Origin: Chloroflexota bacterium
GTDB taxonomy: Bacteria > Chloroflexota > Anaerolineae > Anaerolineales > Villigracilaceae
Length of the DNA: 64,000 nt
Reading direction: 5' to 3'
NCBI GenBank assembly: GCA_023459215.1
Contig: JAEWVF010000111.1
Coordinates: 1 to 64,000 of the forward strand
The position numbers were made by a program, and so were the translations under genes. This document shows, piece after piece, positions 1 to 7,124 of this stretch. The notes below the pieces were generated by a model. It was given only the letters and a program-made list of their open reading frames with translations. It did no database searches and had not been told where the DNA came from. Within the stretch, counting starts at the first letter, position 1. Every line of letters starts with the position of its first letter.

Positions 1-86
1 GCGCGCGAGGTCTTGGCAAAAGCGACCGCGATGGTTTCTGGCGAAAGGGCTTTCGGCGAAAGCAGGTAGATTTCTCGTTTGGGCAT
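1..86 (-). CDS. thyX: FAD-dependent thymidylate synthase-like protein, N-terminal fragment
   Basis: Only the first 28 codons lie in the window; the gene runs off the left edge. The visible protein begins MPKREIYLLSPKALSP and continues ETIAVAFAKTSR. I recall this as the N-terminus of ThyX proteins, which methylate dUMP to dTMP with FAD and methylenetetrahydrofolate; the TSRSP-type motif would follow just outside. GGAG lies 6 bases upstream of the ATG, supporting the start. It is divergent from the macro-domain gene. The ThyX call rests on recognition of a short segment and the catalytic region is not visible. Confidence 0.5.
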   Translation of the reverse strand, partial: MPKREIYLLSPKALSPETIAVAFAKTSR

Positions 87-216
87 GGCTGGCTCCGGGC
101 ACAAAATTTTGCTGAATATAACATAGAATGCCCGCGGGTGAGAATTGCGCATTCCTGCTCTGGAAAAAAACGTGTGCTTTCTCACCTGAAACGGGTATAG
201 AATGCTTTGGGGTATC

Positions 217-233
217 GTTTTTGACGTACAATA
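217..233 (+). promoter_or_regulatory. Promoter of the macro-domain gene, probably leaderless
   Basis: The -10 hexamer TACAAT (227-232) ends 6 bases before the ATG at 239, so transcription would start at or next to the start codon. No Shine-Dalgarno is present. The 17-mer GTTTTTGACGTACAATA recurs exactly at 44369-44385, upstream of the xylG-like gene. Confidence 0.5.
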
Positions 234-238
234 GACCC

Positions 239-796
239 ATGAATACCGTTCTGCGCGAACGCGATTTTGGTGGGCACCTGCTGCAACTCGTTCAGGGCGA
301 TATTACGCTCGAGACGGTCGATGCCATCGTCAATGCCGCCAATGCCGCGCTCCAACATGGCGGTGGCGTGGCCGGGGTCATTGCCCGGCGCGGCGGGCCG
401 TCCATCCAGCGCGAGAGCAATGACTGGGTAAAAAAGAATGGCCCGGTGCAACATGCCGAACCGGCGGTCACTGGCGCGGGCGAGTTGCCCTGCCGCTACG
501 TGATTCATGCTGTTGGGCCGATGGGGAGCGAGTTGGATGCTGACCGCAAACTGGCCGATGCCGTGCGAGGCGCGTTAACCGTCGCTTCAGCCCTGGAACT
601 TTCCACCCTCAGCCTGCCCGCCATTTCGACCGGAATTTTCGGCTACCCCAAAGAGCGCGCCGCCCCGTTGATGTTTACCACGATTGCGGCTTTTTTCGCT
701 GCCCGGCCCGATTCCACACTCAAACAGGTGCGCCTGGTCTTGTTCGATCAACCCACCCTGGATGTTTTTCTCTCCGCCTGGGATTCTGTCATGTAA
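239..796 (+). CDS. Macro-domain protein (ADP-ribose binding or hydrolase type)
   Basis: This 185-residue protein is almost entirely one macro domain. VNAAN (residues 31-35) and GGGVAGVI (41-48) form the ADP-ribose pocket, and STGIFGYP lies in the C-terminal half. Family members bind ADP-ribose, or remove it from proteins, nucleic acids or O-acetyl-ADP-ribose. I chose the ATG at 239 rather than an upstream in-frame ATG because the domain begins directly after it and a -10 box sits 6 bases upstream. The preceding codons look non-coding. The substrate cannot be told from sequence. No toxin partner is adjacent, so a DarTG-type role is unlikely. Confidence 0.85.
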   Translation: MNTVLRERDFGGHLLQLVQGDITLETVDAIVNAANAALQHGGGVAGVIARRGGPSIQRESNDWVKKNGPVQHAEPAVTGAGELPCRYVIHAVGPMGSELDADRKLADAVRGALTVASALELSTLSLPAISTGIFGYPKERAAPLMFTTIAAFFAARPDSTLKQVRLVLFDQPTLDVFLSAWDSVM

Positions 797-808
797 AGCG
801 CAAAGGCT

Positions 809-905
809 TGTCATTTCGAGCGTCAGCGAGAAATCTTAGGCGCGACTCAAGATTTCTCGCCGCTGGGTCTCGATAAACTCGACCACCAGCGCCTCGAAAT
901 GACAA
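809..905. repeat. Palindromic intergenic repeat, family 1, copy 1
   Basis: Ends are TTGTCATTTCGAG and CTCGAAATGACAA, forming an inverted repeat. Inside is a nested inverted repeat, GAGAAATCTT facing AAGATTTCTC. A second copy lies at 63533-63609 with the same ends and inner stem but a different filler. It fills the gap between the macro-domain gene and the methyltransferase gene and ends only 18 bases before the latter's ATG. The structure resembles a non-coding palindromic repeat or MITE. Confidence 0.8.
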
Positions 906-922
906 TACAAACAAAAAAAATC

Positions 923-1690
923 ATGATTACTTCCTCCCAAAACCCCAAACTCAAACTTGTCCGCGCTTTGGCGGGCCGCCCCAAGGAACGCCGCGAGGCG
1001 GGCGCTTTCCTGGCCGAAGGCGCCCGTCTGGTCGAAGAAGCCCTGGCCGCTGGCTGGCCGATCCGCTTTGCGCTCTACGCCCAGGGACTTTCCGAACGAC
1101 CGGCGCAGGTGGTTGAAGCCCTGGTGCGCGCCGGGGTGGAGACCGAATCGGTCGAGGCCGGCTTGTTCAACTCGGTCAGCGAAACCGAATCCAGCCAGGG
1201 TGTCCTGGCGGTGCTGGAACTCGCCGCCCTGTCCGCGCCCCAAAAGCCGACTTTTACCTTGATTCTCGATAAAATCCGCGATCCTGGCAACCTGGGAACC
1301 TTGCTGCGCAGCGCCCAGGCGGCGGGCGTCGACCTGGTTTTGATTCCCCCGGAGACCAGCGACCCGTTTGCGCCCAAGGTGGTGCGCTCCGGCATGGGCG
1401 CGCACTTCCGCCTGCCGATTCTGCACGCTGATTGGAACGAAATCCGCGCCCGATTGGGCAAAACTCCTGTATACTTGGCCGAGACCGAGAACGCCATCCC
1501 CTGCTGGGGGGCTGATTTCAAATCCGCGCTGGCGCTGGTGGTCGGCGGCGAAGCCGAAGGGGCCAGTCCCGAAGCCCGCGAACTGGCCAGCCAAAATGTG
1601 GTCATCCCCATGCCTGGCGGGATGGAATCGCTCAATGCCGCCGTGGCCGGTTCAGTGCTGATGTTCGAAGTGGTACGGCAGAGAAGTTAA
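923..1690 (+). CDS. TrmH/SpoU family RNA 2'-O-methyltransferase
   Basis: This 255-residue protein has the layout of RlmB/TsnR-type SPOUT enzymes, which transfer a methyl group from SAM to a ribose 2'-OH in rRNA or tRNA. An N-terminal L30e-like substrate-binding segment covers residues 1-100. Motif 1 is RDPGNLGTLLRSA (about 119-131). Motif 2 is VVGGEAEG, and motif 3 is IPMPGGMESLNAAVA near the C-terminus, which forms the knotted SAM site. I chose ATG 923 because MITSSQNPKLK is the usual family beginning; the in-frame ATG at 899 lies inside a palindromic repeat. No strong Shine-Dalgarno is seen. The exact target nucleotide is unknown. Confidence 0.88.
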   Translation: MITSSQNPKLKLVRALAGRPKERREAGAFLAEGARLVEEALAAGWPIRFALYAQGLSERPAQVVEALVRAGVETESVEAGLFNSVSETESSQGVLAVLELAALSAPQKPTFTLILDKIRDPGNLGTLLRSAQAAGVDLVLIPPETSDPFAPKVVRSGMGAHFRLPILHADWNEIRARLGKTPVYLAETENAIPCWGADFKSALALVVGGEAEGASPEARELASQNVVIPMPGGMESLNAAVAGSVLMFEVVRQRS

Positions 1691-1714
1691 TTTTTGTTAT
1701 CCCGGAGCGCTCTT

Positions 1715-2932
1715 ATGAAAATTCGTTCGATCACTTACTTCTTCAATCCCGGTTGGCCTATCAGCGATGAAAAAATGCAAGAGGCCGGGCGTTTCCTGGC
1801 AGAAGCCAAATCCGCTTACGAGGCGGAGGGCTTCGAAGTCCAAACTACCCGCATTGCCAGCGTGCCTTTCCCGACCATCCTGACCGAGCCGTTGATTGGC
1901 CTGACGATGCGCATGACCCAGAAGTTGGCGGCGGCGATCAAGGCCCAGGGCATCACCTACGCATCACTTGGCCCGGCTTTGCCGGAAGTGTTCGAGAGCT
2001 ACGAGCTGATTCCCGACTCGTTGATGCTGTCCGATAATATTTTCTTCTCGGGTGAGATTGCCACGCCGCAGAAAGGCATTTCCCTGCAAGCCATCCGCGC
2101 CTGCTCGGACATCATCCTGCGCAACCGCGACCTGAAACCGGACGGTTTCGCCAATTTGCGCTTTACGGTCATTTCGAATGTCGGCCCCGGCGGCCCATTC
2201 TTCCCGGCGGCGTACCACGAAGGCGAAGGAACCTCCTTTGCCCTGGCGCTCGAATCGGCCGATTTGGCGGTCGAGGCTTTCGAGAGCGCCCAATCGCTCG
2301 AGGAAGCGCGCAAAAACCTGGCCATGGCCATGACCCAGAACGCCAATCGCCTTGTTAACGTGGCCAATGTACTCAAATACCAATTCTCGATCAAGTTTGG
2401 CGGCATGGATTTCTCGCTGGCGCCTTTCCCTGAAGAAGCGCGCTCACTTGGCACGGCCTTCGAACGCCTGGGTGTTCCGCGGGTTGGGGCGCACGGCTCG
2501 CTGGCGGCGGCCTCCTTTATCACCGAAGCCATGGATCGCGCTGACTATCTGCGGGTGGGTTTTAACGGCCTGATGATGCCGGCCCTGGAAGATGCGACCT
2601 TCGCCAAGCGCGCCGCCGAGGGCATCCTGACGGTCAAAGACCTGCTGATGTATTCCGCGGTTTGCGGCACGGGTCTGGACACCATTCCGCTGCCCGGCGA
2701 TGTGACCGCCGACCAGATTTCGGCCCTGCTGCTGGATATTGCCGCCCTGTCGCTGCGCCTGAACAAACCCCTGACCGCGCGCCTGATGCCGATTCCCGGC
2801 AAAAAGGCCGGCGACGAGGTCAAATTCGATTTCGATTACTTCGCTCCCAGCCGGGTGATGGCCCTCGACAGTGACGGCCTGACCGGGCTGTTTGCATCGG
2901 ATGAACGGTTTAATTTGAAAGCGCGGGGATAG
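1715..2932 (+). CDS. DUF711 (UPF0210) family protein
   Basis: A 405-residue cytoplasmic protein beginning MKIRSITYFFNPGW, which I recognise as the start of DUF711/UPF0210 proteins. Members are about 400-450 residues long and have no established reaction that I know of. Typical segments are visible: QTTRIASVPFP near residue 45, RFTVISNVGPGGPFFPAAYH near 145-165, and a glycine-rich C-terminal half containing CGTGLDTIPLPGD. There is no signal peptide or membrane segment. The start is the ATG preceded by GGAG; an in-frame ATG 21 bases upstream gives an extension unlike the family. It ends at a strong bidirectional terminator shared with the convergent ArsR gene. Confidence 0.8.
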   Translation: MKIRSITYFFNPGWPISDEKMQEAGRFLAEAKSAYEAEGFEVQTTRIASVPFPTILTEPLIGLTMRMTQKLAAAIKAQGITYASLGPALPEVFESYELIPDSLMLSDNIFFSGEIATPQKGISLQAIRACSDIILRNRDLKPDGFANLRFTVISNVGPGGPFFPAAYHEGEGTSFALALESADLAVEAFESAQSLEEARKNLAMAMTQNANRLVNVANVLKYQFSIKFGGMDFSLAPFPEEARSLGTAFERLGVPRVGAHGSLAAASFITEAMDRADYLRVGFNGLMMPALEDATFAKRAAEGILTVKDLLMYSAVCGTGLDTIPLPGDVTADQISALLLDIAALSLRLNKPLTARLMPIPGKKAGDEVKFDFDYFAPSRVMALDSDGLTGLFASDERFNLKARG

Positions 2933-2949
2933 TTTCGTTTCATCTGTAG

Positions 2950-3000
2950 AAATGGAAAGTGGAAAGTAGTTTTTGGCTACTTTCCACTTTCCATTTTTTT
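2950..3000. terminator. Bidirectional rho-independent terminator
   Basis: A perfect 20-bp stem (2950-2969 with 2977-2996) around a 7-base loop is followed by a T run. It sits between the convergent DUF711 and ArsR-DUF2087 genes and touches the latter's stop codon. Each arm contains a doubled GGAAAGT motif. Confidence 0.92.
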
Positions 3001-3562
3001 ATTCCACCCGCCAGTACTCGCCTCCGCCGCCTTCACGTTCGAGCAGTTTGCTGCCGACCAGTTCGCGGCGCAGGGTGGCGGTGTCCTCGTGGAACCCCGA
3101 CAGGATTTCGTTAACCTGTTTCTCGCTGTAGCGCGTTCCCTGTTCGAAGGCCTTGACCACGTAACGCAGAATGGCCTCCAGCTTTTTACGCTGGGCCGGG
3201 ATGATGCGCAGCCGTCCGCGGTCGTTGGTGTAATCGCCCACCACTTTGCGGTCGTAGGCGTCCAGGTCTACATCTTGCAGCACGGTAGTGGCGTGCGCGG
3301 AGGTGAAGATACGCTTGGTGGTCGCTTCCAGCGCGGCTTCGTTGAGATAATAGACGCTGTAATAGCCCTCGGCGCGCGCTGAAACCAGCCCGGCCCGGTA
3401 CAGCTTGGCCAGGTGATGCGAGACGGTCGACGCTTTCAGTTCCAGCAGGGCGGCCAATTCTTCCACACTGTAAGCCTTTTGGGCCAGCAGTCCGACAATT
3501 TTCAGCCGGTTGGCATCGGCCAGGGCCTTGAACACGGAAACCAGTTCAGGATTATCACTCAC
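2999..3562 (-). CDS. ArsR-type regulator with C-terminal DUF2087 (second of a tandem pair)
   Basis: This protein of 187 residues has an N-terminal winged helix of ArsR type (FKALADANRLKIVGLL, then a recognition helix with ASTVSHHLAKL). The C-terminal DUF2087 segment covers about residues 110-187 (LRIIPAQRKKLEAILRYVV, then YSEKQVNEIL). No cysteine-rich metal site is visible, so the ligand is unknown. I chose GTG at 3562 because GGAGG lies 4 bases upstream; an ATG at 3586 would also be in frame. The GTG start overlaps the end of the paralogous upstream gene by 8 bases, implying translational coupling. It ends at the shared terminator. Confidence 0.85.
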   Translation of the reverse strand: MSDNPELVSVFKALADANRLKIVGLLAQKAYSVEELAALLELKASTVSHHLAKLYRAGLVSARAEGYYSVYYLNEAALEATTKRIFTSAHATTVLQDVDLDAYDRKVVGDYTNDRGRLRIIPAQRKKLEAILRYVVKAFEQGTRYSEKQVNEILSGFHEDTATLRRELVGSKLLEREGGGGEYWRVE

Positions 3563-4118
3563 TTGGCCTCCAGTACTGTGAACCATCGCTTTTGCGCTGC
3601 AACATGCCGCGGTCGATCAGGTCGCGGCGCAGGCCGGCGACATCTTCGTTATAGCGGCGGATGATCTGGTTGACTTCCTTCTCGCTGTAGATGACACCCA
3701 CGCTGAAGGCCTGCACCAGGTGGTTCAGGATGATTTGCAATTTGGCCGCTTGCATCGGCAGTTGCCGGATCGAGCCGTCGGCGTTGAGATAGGATTTCAA
3801 AACCTTGCGGCTTTTCTCATCCAGGCTGGGATCGGGTTCGAAACTGCGCACCTCGCTTAGCCTGACCCGGTTGATTTTTTCCAGACCATCTGCATCCAAC
3901 GCAAAGACATCATCATGATCATGGCCGGTTTCCTGTATGCGTACCGCGCCGATGTGTTTCAAATACATCAGGTGGTTCATCGCATCCTTGAAGGAGATGT
4001 TGAGCGCCTCGGCCACCTGCTTGATGCTGGCGGGGGATTGGGTCAGCACGCCGATCACACGCAAACGGTCGGTGTGACCAAGGGCTTTGACAAATTCGAG
4101 CATTTGATTTTGTTCCAT
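3555..4118 (-). CDS. ArsR-type regulator with C-terminal DUF2087 (first of a tandem pair)
   Basis: This protein of 187 residues is a paralogue of the next gene: an N-terminal ArsR-like helix-turn-helix (FVKALGHTDRLRVIGVLTQSP) and a C-terminal DUF2087 (RQLPMQAAKLQIILNHLVQAF, then YSEKEVNQIIRRYNEDVAGLRR). The middle contains a short HDHDD stretch that could hold a metal, but this is speculative. The start ATG is preceded by AGCAGG. It is divergent from ilvE, and a 20-bp palindrome lies in the shared promoter region. Autoregulation, and possibly control of ilvE, is an inference from that placement. Confidence 0.82.
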   Translation of the reverse strand: MEQNQMLEFVKALGHTDRLRVIGVLTQSPASIKQVAEALNISFKDAMNHLMYLKHIGAVRIQETGHDHDDVFALDADGLEKINRVRLSEVRSFEPDPSLDEKSRKVLKSYLNADGSIRQLPMQAAKLQIILNHLVQAFSVGVIYSEKEVNQIIRRYNEDVAGLRRDLIDRGMLQRKSDGSQYWRPSE

Positions 4119-4140
4119 AACAACCTGCTTTCGTCTAACT

Positions 4141-4160
4141 AATTCGATAAGTTTCGAATT
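4141..4160. promoter_or_regulatory. Palindromic operator candidate between the ArsR pair and ilvE
   Basis: AATTCGA and TCGAATT form perfect 7-bp arms around a 6-base spacer. The site lies 22 bases upstream of the leftward ArsR start and about 80 bases upstream of ilvE. A second, looser CGATTCG motif follows at 4169-4176. The placement fits an ArsR-family dimer site. Confidence 0.5.
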
Positions 4161-4238
4161 GATTTTATGCGATTCGCAAAGTTTGTCAAGGGAAAGATAG
4201 GTATAATGTTTGCAAGATTCCAATTTACGAGGTGACTC

Positions 4239-5153
4239 ATGAACACAGCTCACGCTTATTTTGAGGGGAAGATTGTTCCGTTTGCTGAGGCCAAGATCAG
4301 TATTGCCACCCATGGTCTGAACTATGGCACCGCTGCTTTTGGCGGCCTGCGCGGCTATTGGAACGAGGCCCAGAAGAAATTGTTCGTCTTCCGCCCGCTC
4401 GATCACTACCGGCGCTTTCTGCATTCCTCGAAAATGTTGTGCATGGATCTGCCGCATACCCCCGAAAGCCTGACCGAGGTTACCCTCGACCTGTTGCGCG
4501 CCGACAACTGGCAGCAGGATGTTTACATCCGCCCCCTGTGCTACAAAGCCGATGCCGGCATTGGCGTGCGCCTGCACGACCTGCGAGATGAAGTCAGCAT
4601 TTTTGCAACCGCGTTTGGCGCATATGGCAAGAACGAGGATGGGGCGCACGTCACCATCTCCTCCTGGCGGCGCATCGATGACAATGTCATCCCCGCCCGC
4701 GGCAAAATCAGCGGCGCTTATGCCAATTCAGCCCTGATCAAGACCGACGCCATCCGCTCCGGGTTTGACGAGGCCTTGGTACTCGATAACAACGGTCACA
4801 TTTCCGAGGGCACCGCCATGAACGTTTTCATGGTGCGCGATGGCGTGCTGGTCACCCCGCCGGTCACCGACAATATCCTCGAAGGCATCACCCGCCGCAC
4901 CGTGCTGGAACTGGCCCGCGCGGAACTCGGCCTGCCGGTTGTCGAGCGGTCGATTGACCGCACCGAAACCTACATTTGCGACGAACTCTTCCTGACCGGC
5001 ACCGCCGCCCAGGTGACGGTGGTCACCAAAGTCGACCATCGTCCGGTTGGCAGCGGCAAGCCGGGCGAAGTGACGCTCAAATTGCGTAAACTCTTCGACG
5101 ATGTCGTTCATGGCCGGGTCGAGAAATACGCCCACTGGAATGTTGCTGTATAA
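4239..5153 (+). CDS. ilvE: Branched-chain amino acid aminotransferase (PLP class IV)
   Basis: This 304-residue protein matches IlvE in length and motifs. It transfers the amino group between glutamate and the 2-oxo acids of Leu, Ile and Val. The catalytic lysine is K156 in ARGKISGAYANSALIK. The phosphate-binding and substrate segments are visible as GFDEALVLDNNGHISEGTAMNVF, and FFLTGTAAQVT-like sequence (LFLTGTAAQVTVV) lies near residue 250. A TATAAT box at 4202-4207 and GAGG at 4231-4234, 4 bases before the ATG, support the start. It stands alone, divergent from the ArsR pair. Other class IV enzymes (D-amino acid aminotransferase, aminodeoxychorismate lyase) are less likely given the length and the SEGTAMNVF segment. 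Confidence 0.9.
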   Translation: MNTAHAYFEGKIVPFAEAKISIATHGLNYGTAAFGGLRGYWNEAQKKLFVFRPLDHYRRFLHSSKMLCMDLPHTPESLTEVTLDLLRADNWQQDVYIRPLCYKADAGIGVRLHDLRDEVSIFATAFGAYGKNEDGAHVTISSWRRIDDNVIPARGKISGAYANSALIKTDAIRSGFDEALVLDNNGHISEGTAMNVFMVRDGVLVTPPVTDNILEGITRRTVLELARAELGLPVVERSIDRTETYICDELFLTGTAAQVTVVTKVDHRPVGSGKPGEVTLKLRKLFDDVVHGRVEKYAHWNVAV

Positions 5154-5160
5154 GGCAATC

Positions 5161-5250
5161 GAACGCGGATAACGCTGATTTAACGAATTTTCGCAGATAA
5201 AACCTGAATTTTCCGCGAGAATCTGCCTAATCTGAAAAATCCGCGTTCTA
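5161..5250. repeat. Palindromic intergenic repeat, family 2, copy A
   Basis: GAACGCGGAT at the left end faces ATCCGCGTTC at the right end, with a smaller inner pairing around TTTTCGC and GCGAGAA. It fills the space between the convergent ilvE and SDR genes and may act as a terminator. A related copy lies at 28500-28610. Confidence 0.75.
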
Positions 5251-5260
5251 TTTTTTGAAT

Positions 5261-6037
5261 TTACTGTGCCGTATTGCCCCCATCGACCAGCAGCAAATGC
5301 CCGGTGACGAACGAGGCCTCGTCCGAGGCCAGGAAGAGCACGGCGCGGGCAATTTCCTCCGGCTGGCCGAAGCGTTTCATCGGGATGTAAGCAGCCGATT
5401 CGCGCATGGCCTCCTCCAGCGTGACCGGGTCAGAGCCTTCAAAGTAGCCCTTCTCGATCCAGCGTTCCACGAAGGTATCACCGGGGCAAACCGCATTGAC
5501 GCGGATTTTCTCAAGAGCATGGTCGAGCGCCATGCTCTTGGTCATTAAAGCCACCGCGCCTTTGCTGGTCGCATACGGCAGGGCGCCTTTGCCACCCACC
5601 ACCGCCCAATCAGATGCGTTATTGACAATCGACCCGCCGCCCACCGCGCGCATGTGCGGGATGACCAGCCTGGACATGCGCCAAACCGCCGTTACGTTCA
5701 GCGCCATTGTCGCGGCCCAATCTTCTTCGCTGGTGGTTTCAGCCGTGCCTTTGGTAACGATGCCCGCGTTGTTGAACAGGATGTCGATGCGCCCGAACGC
5801 CTCCAGCGTGGATGCGACCACTCGCGCGCAATCCCCGGCTGAGGTGTGGTCCGCTTCGACGAACAGGGCGCGGACTCCCCTTTGCCTGCAATCCGCTTCA
5901 ACCGCCCGGCCCAACTCCGCGCGGCGTCCCGTCAAAACCACATCTGCGCCTTCTTCTGCAAAAAGGAGCGCGGTTGCCCGCCCGATGCCGCTGGTCGCCC
6001 CGGTAATAATGGCCGTTTTGGCGCTTAATCTGCCCAT
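5261..6037 (-). CDS. Short-chain dehydrogenase/reductase
   Basis: A classical 258-residue SDR that oxidises or reduces a carbonyl or alcohol with NAD(P)(H). The dinucleotide site is TGATSGIG (residues 12-19), NNAG is at 89-92, and the catalytic residues are N114, S142, Y155 and K159 (YATSK). The C-terminus GHLLLVDGGNTAQ is the typical end. A basic residue pair after the second strand (TGRRAE) suggests NADP preference, which is an inference. There is no signal peptide. It stands alone, convergent with ilvE and divergent from ndk, so the substrate cannot be inferred from neighbours. Confidence 0.88.
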   Translation of the reverse strand: MGRLSAKTAIITGATSGIGRATALLFAEEGADVVLTGRRAELGRAVEADCRQRGVRALFVEADHTSAGDCARVVASTLEAFGRIDILFNNAGIVTKGTAETTSEEDWAATMALNVTAVWRMSRLVIPHMRAVGGGSIVNNASDWAVVGGKGALPYATSKGAVALMTKSMALDHALEKIRVNAVCPGDTFVERWIEKGYFEGSDPVTLEEAMRESAAYIPMKRFGQPEEIARAVLFLASDEASFVTGHLLLVDGGNTAQ

Positions 6038-6134
6038 TTTGGCTTCCTTTCGTTATCGTATGGCGCAGGATTTGCGCTATCAGCGCAAATCATAGCAACC
6101 TTTGGTTGCAAACCGCGAAGCGGCTGCGCTATGG

Positions 6135-6140
6135 TACAAT
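6135..6140 (+). promoter_or_regulatory. -10 box upstream of ndk
   Basis: TACAAT lies 38 bases upstream of the ndk GTG. No strong -35 is seen at the right distance. Confidence 0.35.
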
Positions 6141-6178
6141 CTCGCCGATTGTTTTTCAAAATTTGATGGAGGCAAACT

Positions 6179-6631
6179 GTGGAACGTTCTCTCGTACTCG
6201 TAAAACCCGATGGTGTCCAGCGCGGACTGGTCGGTGAAGTCATTGCCCGCCTCGAACGGCGCGGCCTGCGCCTGGTGGCGGCCAAATTCCTGCAAGTTCC
6301 CACCCAATTGGCTGAAACGCACTATGCCATTCACAAGGGCAAACCCTTTTATGATGGTTTGATCGCCTATATCACTTCCGCGCCGGTGATGGCCATGGTT
6401 TGGGAAGGCCCCAACGCGATTGCCGCCATTCGCCAGACGATGGGCGCCACCCGCCCGTGGGAAGCCGCCCCCGGCACCATCCGCCACGATTTCGCCCTCG
6501 AAGTGGGCCGCAACCTGACCCACGCTTCCGACTCGGTCGAAAACGGCCAGGCTGAAACCGCGCTGTGGTTCAAAGCTGAAGAACTGGTTTCCTGGTCGCG
6601 CGATGTCGACCGCTGGATTTTTGAAAAGTAG
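6179..6631 (+). CDS. ndk: Nucleoside diphosphate kinase
   Basis: This 150-residue protein is full length for Ndk, which moves the gamma phosphate between nucleoside tri- and diphosphates by a phosphohistidine intermediate. The active-site histidine is H115 in RNLTHASDS (usually NIIHGSDS), and SLVLVKPDGVQRG opens the ferredoxin-like fold. RQTMGATRPWEAAPGTIR is the nucleotide-binding region. The start is a GTG with GGAGG 7 bases upstream. It is monocistronic, with a strong terminator 26 bases after the stop. Confidence 0.95.
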   Translation: MERSLVLVKPDGVQRGLVGEVIARLERRGLRLVAAKFLQVPTQLAETHYAIHKGKPFYDGLIAYITSAPVMAMVWEGPNAIAAIRQTMGATRPWEAAPGTIRHDFALEVGRNLTHASDSVENGQAETALWFKAEELVSWSRDVDRWIFEK

Positions 6632-6656
6632 GCTTTGCCGGGCTTTGGTTACCAAA

Positions 6657-6689
6657 ACAGGAGCGAGAAAAATTCTCGCTCCTGTTTTT
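6657..6689 (+). terminator. Rho-independent terminator of ndk
   Basis: A 13-bp perfect stem (6657-6669 with 6673-6685) with an AAA loop is followed by TTTT. Confidence 0.92.
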
Positions 6690-6696
6690 GATGATT

Positions 6697-6760
6697 GTGG
6701 AGCGGGAGGTTATCCCGCTTTTTTGCTGGTAAGTAAAGGCGGGATAGCATCCCGCCCCAC
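6697..6760. repeat. Cruciform-like palindromic repeat
   Basis: Two arms of 22 bases (6697-6718 and 6739-6760) are near-perfect inverse copies. Each arm is itself a hairpin: GCGGGA facing TCCCGC, and GCGGGAT facing ATCCCGC. A T run follows the left arm. It separates the convergent ndk and rsfS genes and ends 3 bases before the rsfS stop codon. Confidence 0.75.
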
Positions 6761-6763
6761 GAT

Positions 6764-7108
6764 TTACTGCAACTTCAGCAGGGTTTTGCCTTCGCGCCAG
6801 AGTTCTTCGAGGTTGTAATAGGCGCGCTGTTCGGCGGCAAAAACGTGCAGGATGACGTTGCCAAAATCGACGATTACCCAGCCGGCGGAAGCATCCCCTT
6901 GTGGGCGGCCCTTGACCTGGTGCTTTTCGCGGGCCTTGTCGATGGCGCCATCGGCCAGGGCGTTGAGCATACGATCGCTGCTGCCGGTGCAGATGACAAA
7001 GTAATCAGTGAAGGAAACAACGCCTTGCAGGTCCATCAGGACGATGTTTTCGCCCTTTTTATCTTCAACGGCGTTGACAACGGTATGAGCTAGTTCGAGC
7101 GGATTCAG
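6764..7108 (-). CDS. rsfS: Ribosomal silencing factor RsfS, probable CTG start
   Basis: RsfS binds ribosomal protein L14 and blocks joining of the subunits during starvation. The diagnostic VVSFTDYFVICTGSSDRM and GWVIVDFGNVILHVF segments are present, followed by YYNLEELW. The first ATG (7036) would delete the first strand of the fold. Reading upstream in frame gives LNPLELAHTVVNAVEDKKGE, typical of the family N-terminus, and then a stop codon. The only plausible initiator is CTG at 7108, with GAGGTG 4 bases upstream, giving 114 residues. It is the last gene of the response regulator-thpR-rsfS operon, 16 bases after thpR. Confidence 0.85.
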   Translation of the reverse strand: MNPLELAHTVVNAVEDKKGENIVLMDLQGVVSFTDYFVICTGSSDRMLNALADGAIDKAREKHQVKGRPQGDASAGWVIVDFGNVILHVFAAEQRAYYNLEELWREGKTLLKLQ

Positions 7109-7124
7109 GGTTCACCTCGGTGGT

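Noticed and set aside
239..796. Macro-domain protein as the DarG antitoxin of a DarTG pair
   Set aside because: No DarT-like ADP-ribosyltransferase gene is adjacent; neighbours are thyX-like and an RNA methyltransferase gene.
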